Source: an endosymbiont of Acanthamoeba sp. UWC8
Lineage (GTDB): Bacteria > Pseudomonadota > Alphaproteobacteria > Rickettsiales > Midichloriaceae
DNA length: 64,000 nucleotides
NCBI RefSeq assembly: GCF_000730245.1
Contig: NZ_CP004403.1
Span: 1 to 64,000 of the forward strand
Direction of reading: 5' to 3'
Shown here piece by piece: positions 16,161 through 24,170 of the stretch. The translations under genes and the position numbers were made by a program. Within the stretch, counting starts at the first letter, position 1. Each line of letters starts with the position of its first letter. The notes under the pieces are model-generated. The model saw only the letters and a program-made list of their open reading frames with translations, did no database searches and was not told the DNA's origin.

Positions 16161-18788
16161 ATGAAAGGCGGTGGAGATAAAAATAGATATGCGACAAGCT
16201 ATATTACGGGCGGTGACGGTCTAGTTTATGCTATAAATATGGCTTATCCAAAGGAAATAATGGAAGATAAGCTTAAAGAGCGAATTGAGCTTGGGGTAAG
16301 ACCTGAAGGTCAAGATCACATAGCATGGATGGTTAGAAACAAGATTCCGCTGGTTGTAGCAACAAACCCTAGAACTATAAAAGATCCTATAAGTTGGGCA
16401 GTTGATAATGGTATTGGAATTGATGGAAAAAATCCTGTAGTTTGGGCAATTGATAATGAAGCGCGAATTGAAGGAAAGGCTCCTATAGAATGGGCAATTG
16501 AAAATAAAAAGACAATTGAGAATACGGATCCTATAAAGTGGGCAATAATAAATGATAAAAAAATTAATAACCGGAGTGCTGTAATATGGGCGATAATAAA
16601 TGATAAACCGATCGAAGGAAAACCCTCTATGGAATGGGTGAGTACTCAAGAGGAACCCCAAAAAAAATTTAAGATAAGGATGCTAGCGGGCGACGCGGTA
16701 AAATTAGCTATAAAAGAAGGCAAAATGATAGCAGGAAAAGAACCTGTAATTTGTGCAATTGAGAATGATATTAAAATTGGTTCAAAAGATCCGATATATT
16801 GGTTATTAAGAGAAAATTTTGGGAATAGACTGAGAAATGACCAAAGGAATCCTACGATTGATGGAATTGATGCCATAAAATGGGCAGTTGAAAACGGTAC
16901 AATGATTGAGAGGATGAATCCTATAAGATGGGCAGTTGAAAACGGTACAATGATTGATGGGATGAATCCTATAAGATGGGCAGCTGATTATAGGTATAAC
17001 ATTGAAGGAAAAGATCCGCTTATTTGGGCTGTTCATGATGGTCACAATATTGAAGGAAAAGATCCACTTATTTGGGCAATTGAACAAGAGAAAAAGATAG
17101 AAGGAAAAGACCCTATCATTTGGGCTATCGAAAATGGTATAGAAATTAGATATGAACCAGCTTTAATTTGGGCGGTAAGTAATAACATGGTAATTAACAA
17201 GCAAGACCCTGTAGAATGGGCTTTAGCTAATAATCATAATATTCCTGAAATATTGTTAATATTTAATAAAATTATTAATGATGAAGTTATTGCGGATAAA
17301 GATAATGAGATATTTATTAAAAATAACGAAAAAATCCAAGGTAAAACTCTTATAGAATGGGCAATAGAAAAAAATAAAAGTATTGAAGGGAAGGAGCCCT
17401 TACAATGGGCAGCTGAAAAGGGATTAAAAATTAATGGAAAAGATGCTACAGTTTGGGCAATAGAAAAAAATAAAAGTATTGAAGGGAAGGAGCCCTTACA
17501 ATGGGCGGTTGAAAATGATGTAAAAATTGAACAGAAGGATGCTATAGCATGGGCTATAGGAAAACCTAAAAAAATTGAAGCAAATAAATATTTAGCTAAT
17601 TTAGCAGAAATTGCAGTGCTAAGGGCGGTTGAAAATGATGCAAAAATTGGCGGCCAAGACCCGATAGATTGGGCGTTGAGCAATTTTATATGGCTCGAAG
17701 ATAAGAACCCGATAGCATGGGCAGCTGAAAACAGAAAGCAAATTAATAATAAAAACCCGATAGTATGGGTTGTTGATAACAAAAAGATGGTTGAGAATAA
17801 GGATCCTATAAGATGGGCGGTTGAAAATGGTGTAAAAATTGAAGAGCAAGATGCTTTAGAGTGGGCGATTGAAAAAATACAAAGAATTGAATCCATGGAC
17901 CCTATGGAGTGGGGTAAGGAATTTAAAGTAGAAAAAGGGAAAGAAGAAGCTTTAAAAAATGCTATTAGAAAAGGTAATAATGTTGATGGAAAAAATGCAA
18001 TTGTTTGGGCAATGGAAAATGATCAAATAATTGCCGGGAAAGAACCTATATTATTTGCTTTAAAAGACTTGGGTAATTCACCGCGCTATTATGATAAATC
18101 CATTATAGAACTTTGTGCCGCAAAAGGGCATGATTTGCTATTAAAAATTGCGGAAGAGTATTCTTCGGTTAAAGCAGCGAAAAGAGAAGAAGATAAGGAA
18201 TACTTAACGAAACTCAGTGAGTTACATAAAATTATAGTTAGAGAAGAATCTATAAATCAGAGTGCACCAAATATAATTGATAAGGATAGTGCTTTAGGGC
18301 AAATGTTACTTTCAAACAACCCCAAAACAATTGCAAGATTAATTGAAAAGGAAACGGCAGGTTTTAAAGAAACTGAGGGTATGACATTATCTTACGAACA
18401 TATTATGGAGCACTGTAACTTGGAATTAATTGATAAAATAAGCGAAGTCGGAGAGGCTTTAAGTAAAAGACAAGATGGGGTTATGCAATCTATAGCAGAT
18501 AAAATAAATGCTTTTGCAAACAAAGCTAAAATCTTACTCGGTATAGGGCGCGGTATAAAGGATGAAGAATTAGCAGCGGCAGTTAAGGATCTGGATGTGA
18601 TAGCAAAAAGAGATGTTAACCTCTCATCAGGGGGAATTAAGAATGAGAGTATGACTGAGCAAAAAGTAAAAAGTTTCGTGGATAAAGTTAGCTCATCATC
18701 TGGGCGAATAAATAGTGAAAAAAGAGAAAATCTGTCTCAGGTAAGCAAATTGGATAATTCCTCGGTTAGTACCGGGCACTGCTTATAA
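16161..18788 (+). CDS. Protein of about 32 novel 16-residue repeats
   Basis: No known family fits. After about 75 leading residues, positions 76 to about 645 are a nearly uninterrupted array of 16-residue units with the pattern P-[IL]-x-W-A-[IV]-E-N-x-x-x-I-[ED]-G-K-[DN]. The Trp-Ala pair and the GK-[DN] turn are the best kept, and a few units carry insertions. The PxxWAxEN part resembles the first helix of an ankyrin repeat, but the unit is half the ankyrin length. Residues 650-875 are a non-repetitive, helical and charged C-terminal region. There is no signal peptide or membrane segment. A strong GGGAGG ribosome binding site precedes the ATG. Some units are duplicated at the DNA level, so the array is still evolving. 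A binding solenoid acting in the host is possible but unproven. Confidence 0.85.
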   Translation: MKGGGDKNRYATSYITGGDGLVYAINMAYPKEIMEDKLKERIELGVRPEGQDHIAWMVRNKIPLVVATNPRTIKDPISWAVDNGIGIDGKNPVVWAIDNEARIEGKAPIEWAIENKKTIENTDPIKWAIINDKKINNRSAVIWAIINDKPIEGKPSMEWVSTQEEPQKKFKIRMLAGDAVKLAIKEGKMIAGKEPVICAIENDIKIGSKDPIYWLLRENFGNRLRNDQRNPTIDGIDAIKWAVENGTMIERMNPIRWAVENGTMIDGMNPIRWAADYRYNIEGKDPLIWAVHDGHNIEGKDPLIWAIEQEKKIEGKDPIIWAIENGIEIRYEPALIWAVSNNMVINKQDPVEWALANNHNIPEILLIFNKIINDEVIADKDNEIFIKNNEKIQGKTLIEWAIEKNKSIEGKEPLQWAAEKGLKINGKDATVWAIEKNKSIEGKEPLQWAVENDVKIEQKDAIAWAIGKPKKIEANKYLANLAEIAVLRAVENDAKIGGQDPIDWALSNFIWLEDKNPIAWAAENRKQINNKNPIVWVVDNKKMVENKDPIRWAVENGVKIEEQDALEWAIEKIQRIESMDPMEWGKEFKVEKGKEEALKNAIRKGNNVDGKNAIVWAMENDQIIAGKEPILFALKDLGNSPRYYDKSIIELCAAKGHDLLLKIAEEYSSVKAAKREEDKEYLTKLSELHKIIVREESINQSAPNIIDKDSALGQMLLSNNPKTIARLIEKETAGFKETEGMTLSYEHIMEHCNLELIDKISEVGEALSKRQDGVMQSIADKINAFANKAKILLGIGRGIKDEELAAAVKDLDVIAKRDVNLSSGGIKNESMTEQKVKSFVDKVSSSSGRINSEKRENLSQVSKLDNSSVSTGHCL
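16881..16976 (+). repeat. 48-bp tandem duplication inside the repeat gene
   Basis: Two consecutive 48-base units (starting at 16881 and 16929) are nearly identical, both encoding WAVENGTMI followed by RMN or GMN and PIR. The period equals one 16-residue protein repeat, which indicates recent expansion by unit duplication. Confidence 0.85.
17358..17506 (+). repeat. 96-bp spaced duplication inside the repeat gene
   Basis: The 53-base stretch at 17358-17410 recurs identically at 17454-17506, an offset of 96 bases or exactly two protein repeats. It encodes the units around WAIEKNKSIEGKEPLQWA twice. Perfect identity at third positions points to recent duplication or gene conversion. Confidence 0.85.
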
Positions 18789-18805
18789 CCCATTTGCTTT
18801 TAATG

Positions 18806-18822
18806 ATAAAACCTGGTTTTAT
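18806..18822 (+). terminator. Weak hairpin after the repeat gene
   Basis: ATAAAAC pairs with GTTTTAT around a CTG loop, 18 bases after the stop of the repeat gene. No T run follows, so termination is only a possibility. Confidence 0.25.
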
Positions 18823-18856
18823 AGAGCATATTATCTTCAAATCAGGTTGAAAGAAT

Positions 18857-19048
18857 ATGACAACTCAATTTAAAGTAGGGGATAAGGTAAAGTGGAAATT
18901 TGTTTACGGGGAAACCGAGGGTGAAATAATAGAAGTACTTACCGAAAATCTTAAGACATCAGCTAAACCGGTCACCAGGTATAAAGTTAAAAGCTCAAAA
19001 ACAGGTAAAACCGCTATACATAAAGCCGAAGCTCTAATAAAGATTTAG
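18857..19048 (+). CDS. DUF2945 / hypervirulence-associated TUDOR-like domain protein
   Basis: The 63-residue basic protein has the compact beta-barrel pattern of the DUF2945 family: FKVGDKVKWKF at the start, then GEIIEVL, RYKVKSSKTGKTAIHKAEAL at the end. Members are small single-domain proteins widespread in bacteria and fungi, with no established biochemical activity. The stop overlaps the end of the convergent ABC permease gene by four bases. An AGG lies about ten bases before the ATG. Confidence 0.82.
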   Translation: MTTQFKVGDKVKWKFVYGETEGEIIEVLTENLKTSAKPVTRYKVKSSKTGKTAIHKAEALIKI

Positions 19049-19911
19049 AGCTTCGATTTCCTTCTGGCTGCTTTACAGCCCAGGGTAATTAGCACTATTA
19101 AACCGGTGACTAATTTGAGATCAGAAGGAGCAAATCCGATTGCAAGCGCTAAACCTTGAATTTGCTGGTAGATAAGTGCTCCTATTATCGGTGCACTTAC
19201 TACCTTAAGCATGGAATCATTACCGATCACGCTTTCACCGATCATAAGTGCTGCAAGCGCATGTATAACTATCCCGATACCCATTCCGATATCAGCATAT
19301 TCCTGAACCTGTACGGTTAAACTCCCGGCTAAACTTGCTAAACCATTACCGGCAAATAAACCTAACATAATATATAAATTAACATTAGTACCCTGTTTCT
19401 CTGCAAATTCAGGATTTAATCCGACGGAACGAAACCGCAAGCCTTTTTCAGTATTTAAAAAAAAGTAAGAAAGAGCAGCAATAATTAAGCAAATTAAGAG
19501 CAAGAGGCTGATCTTAAAAAGTAGCGTTTGGGGAAAGCAGCTAAATAAATTGTGTTGATCAAATAACGCTATATTCGGCTTACCCATAAGCCTTAAATTA
19601 ACACTATAAAGCATAGTACTTAAAATTATTCCTGCTAACAGCGTATCAATTTTTAGGCGAATATGTAAGAAAGCTGTGATTATTCCTATTAATCCTCCAA
19701 ATAATACCGCTATAGTAGTCGCAAGAATCGGGTTTACTCCTAAGATAATAAGGGAGGCGTATACTGAGCCACCTAATGTATAAGTACCTTCAGGGGTAAG
19801 ATCTGCGAAATTAAGCAGTCTAAAAGCAATTGCAATACCGGTGGCCACAATAGCAAGTAATAAACCTTGCTGTAATCCGGAGGGCAATAAATCTATAAAA
19901 ACACTAATCAT
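19045..19911 (-). CDS. ABC transporter permease (TrpX-associated / CmpB type)
   Basis: The 288-residue protein is a polytopic membrane protein with about eight hydrophobic segments, of the branched-chain-amino-acid-like permease superfamily. Motifs such as NFADLTPEGTYTLGG near residue 35 and GLNPEFAEKQG near 167 match permeases paired with TrpX-type binding proteins. I chose the ATG at 19911, which overlaps the stop of the ATPase gene as TGATG; a GTG one codon earlier is also possible. It is last in a three-gene importer operon. The transported solute is not evident; aromatic amino acids are suggested for some relatives. Confidence 0.88.
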   Translation of the reverse strand: MISVFIDLLPSGLQQGLLLAIVATGIAIAFRLLNFADLTPEGTYTLGGSVYASLIILGVNPILATTIAVLFGGLIGIITAFLHIRLKIDTLLAGIILSTMLYSVNLRLMGKPNIALFDQHNLFSCFPQTLLFKISLLLLICLIIAALSYFFLNTEKGLRFRSVGLNPEFAEKQGTNVNLYIMLGLFAGNGLASLAGSLTVQVQEYADIGMGIGIVIHALAALMIGESVIGNDSMLKVVSAPIIGALIYQQIQGLALAIGFAPSDLKLVTGLIVLITLGCKAARRKSKL

Positions 19912-20678
19912 CACTCAACTCCCATTAAAGTGTTATCTTCATAGGTATGAAATAAATCGAGCAATTTAGTTATAGTTAAAGCACTCTTTTCTTTACAATT
20001 AAAATCTTCGACTATTTTTCCCCTATGCAGCATGATTAAGCGGTTACCGTATTTTATAGCATCATTTAAATTATGGGTAATCATAAGAGTGGTAATTGCA
20101 TTTTTCTCTACTAAGTTTGCCGTATAATCCATAAGAAAAGCTGAAGTTTTAGGATCAAGGGCGCTGGTATGTTCATCAAGCAGAAGCAGGGAAGGGGGAG
20201 AAAAAGTTGTGGAAACAGTAGCGATCACTTGCTTTTGCCCACCGGATAAAGCTTCCATTTTGGTATCTAAAAACCTTTCTAAACCTAAATTTAATATTGT
20301 TAACTGCTCTCTAAGCTGCTCTGTTTTTCGCTTATAAGGAAGAAGGGTGCTTGCTTTGCAGCGCATCTCACTCAAAGCTAAATTCTCAAGCAATGTCATT
20401 TCTTTTACTATGCTTTTGTTAGTATCTTGAGTAATACTGTTTATCAGCTTAGCACGTTTATAAATACTCAAGTTAGTCAGCTCTCGGTTATGCAGTTTTA
20501 TTGAGCCTGAATCAACTTTATAATCTCCTAGAATTGCTTTAAAAAGAGTGGATTTTCCCGAGCCATTGCTGCCGATCACTATGCAAAAATCTTTCTCATT
20601 TAGTGTTAAATTAATTCCTTTTAATATTGGTTCGCAATCAACATTAAATGTCTTATATATATTTTTAATTTCTAACAT
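19911..20678 (-). CDS. ABC transporter ATP-binding protein
   Basis: This 255-residue subunit energises the adjacent permease. It has Walker A GSNGSGKST at 36-44, Q-loop around residue 85, signature LSGGQKQ near 143, Walker B LLLLDEHTSALDP near 165 and the switch His in MITHNLND. Length is typical for an importer ATPase. It begins five bases after the binding-protein gene, with an AAGGT ribosome binding site, and overlaps the permease gene. Together the three form one importer. Confidence 0.95.
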   Translation of the reverse strand: MLEIKNIYKTFNVDCEPILKGINLTLNEKDFCIVIGSNGSGKSTLFKAILGDYKVDSGSIKLHNRELTNLSIYKRAKLINSITQDTNKSIVKEMTLLENLALSEMRCKASTLLPYKRKTEQLREQLTILNLGLERFLDTKMEALSGGQKQVIATVSTTFSPPSLLLLDEHTSALDPKTSAFLMDYTANLVEKNAITTLMITHNLNDAIKYGNRLIMLHRGKIVEDFNCKEKSALTITKLLDLFHTYEDNTLMGVE

Positions 20679-20683
20679 AAAAT

Positions 20684-21670
20684 TTACCTTAAAACCTCAA
20701 CGTGCTCAATATATTGAGGTAAAGTGATACCAAGTTTATCAGCTTTTTGTTTTGATATAAAACCGCTATGATCGTTTTTGCTCGGGTATATCGGATCTAT
20801 ATTTCCAACTTTTTCTCCGGCTAAAATTCTACCTGCTATTTGTGCGGTATTTATACCAACTTTAGTATAATTAACTCCGTAGCTACCCAATAATAAGTGC
20901 TTCTTTACAGCATCTGAATCAGCATTGATAACCGGTATTTTCATTTGATCAGCTGAAGAAATAATCGCAGGCAGTGCCGGCTGAATTATCCCGCTTACTC
21001 CAACATATATAAAATCTGCCTTATCTTTAAAAGTACGCATTCTGAAAGGGATATCCTTAGTCTGTTCAACCGGTACCAGGAGAATTTCCATATTATGAAT
21101 TTTAGCAGCTTCGCTCATCATTTTAACTAATGCTAAGTCATTAGCCTCACTCGTTGAATAAAGCATTCCTACCTTTTTAGCATGAGGTAATAATTCTTTG
21201 GCAAAGTTTAACATGAGCTTAAGGTCTTGCCGGTCTGATGCGCCGGTGATGTTATTTCTTGTATCAGGACTATTATTAATTAACCCTGCTTCAGCCGGGT
21301 CAGTGATTCCGGTGAAGATAAGTGGAGTATCTTTAAAAATACTTTTAGCTGCCTGAGCGACAGGAGTAGTAAGAGCTATCACTATTTTTGGGTTAGTGGC
21401 TTTTAACTTGGTTAACATCTGCATAATAAGAGTCGGCTCAAAATTTACATCTGCTATTTCAAAGTGAATTTGCTCACCTTCTTTAAAGCCAAGCCGGGAG
21501 AGTTCGGTTTTTATGCTTGAAATAATTTCGTGTAAAGATGAATGAGAGCCATAGTTAGCGATCGCAATAACCGGTAAGTCGGATTTTTCTCTTTGCTTGA
21601 TAAATAATGAGAAGCAAATGAAGATGATAACTATAGTAGCAGTTAATAGATAACGCTTGATTTTAAACAT
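20684..21670 (-). CDS. ABC transporter substrate-binding protein (ABC_sub_bind / TrpX family)
   Basis: The 328-residue protein has an N-terminal hydrophobic segment (residues 7-24) that would act as signal or anchor, without a lipobox cysteine, and a two-lobed binding fold. Blocks such as VIALTTPVAQAA, LIFTGITDPAEAGL and YVGVSGIIQPALPAI are characteristic of the ABC_sub_bind family. It is first in the operon with the ATPase and permease, with an AAGGAT ribosome binding site. The ligand is not evident from sequence; tryptophan or tyrosine is known for some relatives. Confidence 0.9.
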   Translation of the reverse strand: MFKIKRYLLTATIVIIFICFSLFIKQREKSDLPVIAIANYGSHSSLHEIISSIKTELSRLGFKEGEQIHFEIADVNFEPTLIMQMLTKLKATNPKIVIALTTPVAQAAKSIFKDTPLIFTGITDPAEAGLINNSPDTRNNITGASDRQDLKLMLNFAKELLPHAKKVGMLYSTSEANDLALVKMMSEAAKIHNMEILLVPVEQTKDIPFRMRTFKDKADFIYVGVSGIIQPALPAIISSADQMKIPVINADSDAVKKHLLLGSYGVNYTKVGINTAQIAGRILAGEKVGNIDPIYPSKNDHSGFISKQKADKLGITLPQYIEHVEVLR

Positions 21671-21875
21671 TTGAGTATCCTTTTATAAGTATGAATTTAA
21701 TAAATAATTTGGTTAAACAGTTAGCTACGCCAACGCCACCATGTTTTCATTAAATTATTAACTTTGAAGGACATCTTTTTTAAAAATTAAATAGTATAAT
21801 TACGCATATCATATCATATGTTGTAGCAGGTAACAACACAATAAAATTTAGATATTGTTCTTTATATCTTTAAAC

Positions 21876-22088
21876 CTAATCTCCACCTACGCCAGGGCCT
21901 CTATCTTTACTTTCAGTATCTGTGGTTTTATCATCGGCACGAGGGTCTACTTCTCTTTCAGCTTCCGCTTCTTTAACATAAGCTGCGTACTTTTTGGTGA
22001 TGGGTGGTATGATATTATGATCAGTTGTTTTAGCTTCTTTTGTTTTTTGCTCTGCCGGGTTGTTTGTAATCGGGGTATCAGAAGTCAT
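21876..22088 (-). CDS. Small hydrophilic charged protein, unknown function
   Basis: The 70-residue product is disordered-looking: it is rich in Thr, Lys, Glu, Asp and Pro, with no hydrophobic core apart from IIPPITKKYAAYV, and ends GPGVGGD. I accept it because a perfect AAAGGAG ribosome binding site lies 6 bases before the ATG at 22088. A hydrophobic open frame on the other strand has no such signal and mirrors it. It stands alone between the ABC operon and the EamA genes. No function can be assigned. Confidence 0.65.
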   Translation of the reverse strand: MTSDTPITNNPAEQKTKEAKTTDHNIIPPITKKYAAYVKEAEAEREVDPRADDKTTDTESKDRGPGVGGD

Positions 22089-22201
22089 GCAGCACTCCTT
22101 TAAAATAAATAATAAATATTATTAGTTAAAAGAAATGCCGCAAAATATCTAAGTAAATTAAATTATATTTTAACTCGTCAATTATGCTGATGGAAAAAAG
22201 C

Positions 22202-23143
22202 TTAGTCTGCTTTTGCACCTGAGCTTGCTATTTTTGCTTCAATAGAAGCCGGTGTTTTTTTATACTTTCTTCTTGCTTCGTACTGAATTAAATATAACCC
22301 TCCTAAGGTAATTATAAAGTAGCCGATCAACGAGAACCTATCCGGCACTTCACTAAATATAATATAACCAAGTATTCCACCGAACACTAATCTGGTATAG
22401 TCATAAGGCATTACGGTTGAGATATCGGCATATTTAAATGCTTTAAACAATGCTGCTGAGTGAATAAGGTAACAAATTGCAAGAATTGCTAAATACTTAA
22501 TATGCCAAAATTGAATAGGTTCCCAAGCTTGAAGAGCAAGAGGAAATGAAACTAGTGAAGAAACCAGCGTTACGTAAAATAGCTGCCCTTTAGAGCGTTC
22601 GGTTTTTCCGAGAACTTTTATGGTTATATTATTTCCTGCCCAAAAGAGAAGCGCCATGAAGAGATAAACATAATATCCGTTAAACTCTTGAAAACCCGGT
22701 TTAATAATTAAGAGAGTACCTATTAAACCGCATAAGATAAATACAATTTTAGCAATATTCAGCTGCTCTTTAAAGAATATTACCCCCACGGAAACAATTA
22801 AAGCTTGCTCCAGGAAAGTAATAGCTGCAGCATCAAGTACATTTAGCTTCGATAGTGCAAAAAAGAAGCATAAAGAAGCCATGATACTAAACGTTCCTCT
22901 TGCGACATGAGTACCCAATTTATTAGTTTTGAGATTTTTTTTAATCCCTCCTACAAAGCACCAAGGAATAATTGCAATAAGGATTGCAAATTTATAAAGG
23001 AAAGCTACCTGGTTAGGGTGTAAAGTATGCATAAGTTTTTTAGAAACTACATACAGCCCAGACATAGCGATTGCATGCACAATCATAAGCAATATTCCGG
23101 AACTTACCTTATCGTTTTTTAATTTAGTTTTTAGTTTATGCAT
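22202..23143 (-). CDS. EamA family (DMT superfamily) transporter
   Basis: The 313-residue protein has ten predicted membrane helices in two EamA halves, with paired motifs such as FLEQALIVSVGVIFFKEQ and YDYTRLVFGGILGYIIFSE. In Rickettsia, one EamA-type carrier imports S-adenosylmethionine; other members export amino acids or metabolites, so the substrate here is open. It is the last gene of a secD-ntrY-EamA-EamA block, overlapping the previous EamA gene by 8 bases, with a GAGG ribosome binding site. The two EamA genes are clearly related and probably arose by duplication. Confidence 0.9.
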   Translation of the reverse strand: MHKLKTKLKNDKVSSGILLMIVHAIAMSGLYVVSKKLMHTLHPNQVAFLYKFAILIAIIPWCFVGGIKKNLKTNKLGTHVARGTFSIMASLCFFFALSKLNVLDAAAITFLEQALIVSVGVIFFKEQLNIAKIVFILCGLIGTLLIIKPGFQEFNGYYVYLFMALLFWAGNNITIKVLGKTERSKGQLFYVTLVSSLVSFPLALQAWEPIQFWHIKYLAILAICYLIHSAALFKAFKYADISTVMPYDYTRLVFGGILGYIIFSEVPDRFSLIGYFIITLGGLYLIQYEARRKYKKTPASIEAKIASSGAKAD

Positions 23144-24170
23144 GCTCGTATTCCTCGTTTAACTGCTCAATTTGTTGTTGCATTTTTTTCTTCTTTCTAC
23201 GTTTAGCTTCGGATCTTATCAAGATAAGACCTGAACCTACAATTAAGAGATATCCTATGTATGATACGGTCTCTGGAGTTTTATCAAACATATAGAATTG
23301 TAAAATCCCGATGAAGACAATCTTGCTGTATTCAAAAGGAATAACGGTGGATATTTCAGAGTATTTAAATGCCTTAAAGAAGGAGATGTTATGTATAAAG
23401 TAACAAAGCGCAATTACTGCTATATACTTAAACAGATCGAAATCCAAGCCGATTTCTTCTAAAGTAATTAGCCTGTTTGGTGACCATATCTCCAGTCCGG
23501 CTAAGTTGTTAGTTCCCCACTCGATAAAAGCAAAGGGAAAAGCAAATATGCATGAGAAAAGAGTTACATAAAATAATTGAGTTTTAGTTTTTTCGGTTTT
23601 ACCCATAACTTTCACTACTATACAATTCATAGTCCAGCAAGCTACCGCAAGTAAAGTGAATAAATAGAAGAAATTAAATTCTTTAAATCCGCCTTTTGCA
23701 AAGAAAACCGGTATAAAGCCCTCTTCAAATTTTAAAAGATCAGGATAAAGAATTACGGATGCCCCGATAAAGCTTGCGAACACGCAGAAAATCTTACTTT
23801 TAGTCGTGGTTTCTTTAAAGTAAAGCATACCGATTGCAACTAATAAAACCTGCTCTAAGTAACCTAAAGCCGTTGCATCAACCAGATCTACATATTTTAA
23901 GGCATACATAAATGATAATGAGCCGCAAATACTCAAAAACCCTCGTATAAGGTGGAGTTTTATTTGATCGGTAGCTATAGATTTAAATCCGTTTTTAAAT
24001 ATCCAAGGTAATATGGATATAAGTATAAGAGATTTATAAAAGAATATTATCTGATTTGTACTTATATCCTTAGATGCAAGCTTCATAACTGCATAGAGTA
24101 TTGCTAAAGCAGCAGCATTTAAGATCATGAATAAAATTCCATATATATTATTATGCTGATTTGCTTGCAT
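23136..24170 (-). CDS. EamA family (DMT superfamily) transporter
   Basis: A ten-helix DMT carrier of 344 residues, paralogous to the next gene (shared FLEQ/YLEQ-hydrophobic-KE motifs and FKYSEISTVIPFEYSKIVF against FKYADISTVMPYDYTRLVF). It has an insertion of about 25 residues between helices 5 and 6 and a basic C-terminal tail (KRRKKKK). I chose the ATG at 24170 because GAGGAAAACC precedes it, while the in-frame ATG at 24182 has no ribosome binding site. It overlaps the end of ntrY by 20 bases. Tandem EamA genes may form a heteromer or carry different solutes. Confidence 0.88.
   Translation of the reverse strand: MQANQHNNIYGILFMILNAAALAILYAVMKLASKDISTNQIIFFYKSLILISILPWIFKNGFKSIATDQIKLHLIRGFLSICGSLSFMYALKYVDLVDATALGYLEQVLLVAIGMLYFKETTTKSKIFCVFASFIGASVILYPDLLKFEEGFIPVFFAKGGFKEFNFFYLFTLLAVACWTMNCIVVKVMGKTEKTKTQLFYVTLFSCIFAFPFAFIEWGTNNLAGLEIWSPNRLITLEEIGLDFDLFKYIAVIALCYFIHNISFFKAFKYSEISTVIPFEYSKIVFIGILQFYMFDKTPETVSYIGYLLIVGSGLILIRSEAKRRKKKKMQQQIEQLNEEYEHA

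Noticed and set aside
16881-17506. Regular 48-base repeats as a CRISPR-like array
   Set aside because: Units are contiguous, lie inside one coding frame and have no unique spacers.
16221-17896. Long minus-strand open frames inside the 16-residue repeat gene
   Set aside because: The 48-base periodicity keeps antisense frames open by chance; they show only the mirrored repeat and no start signals.
16161-18788. Ordinary ankyrin repeat protein
   Set aside because: The period is 16 residues, not 33, and the second helix and loop of ankyrin are missing.
21855-22103. Hydrophobic 82-codon frame on the plus strand
   Set aside because: It mirrors the minus-strand 70-residue gene, which has a perfect AAAGGAG site before its ATG; the plus frame has none.
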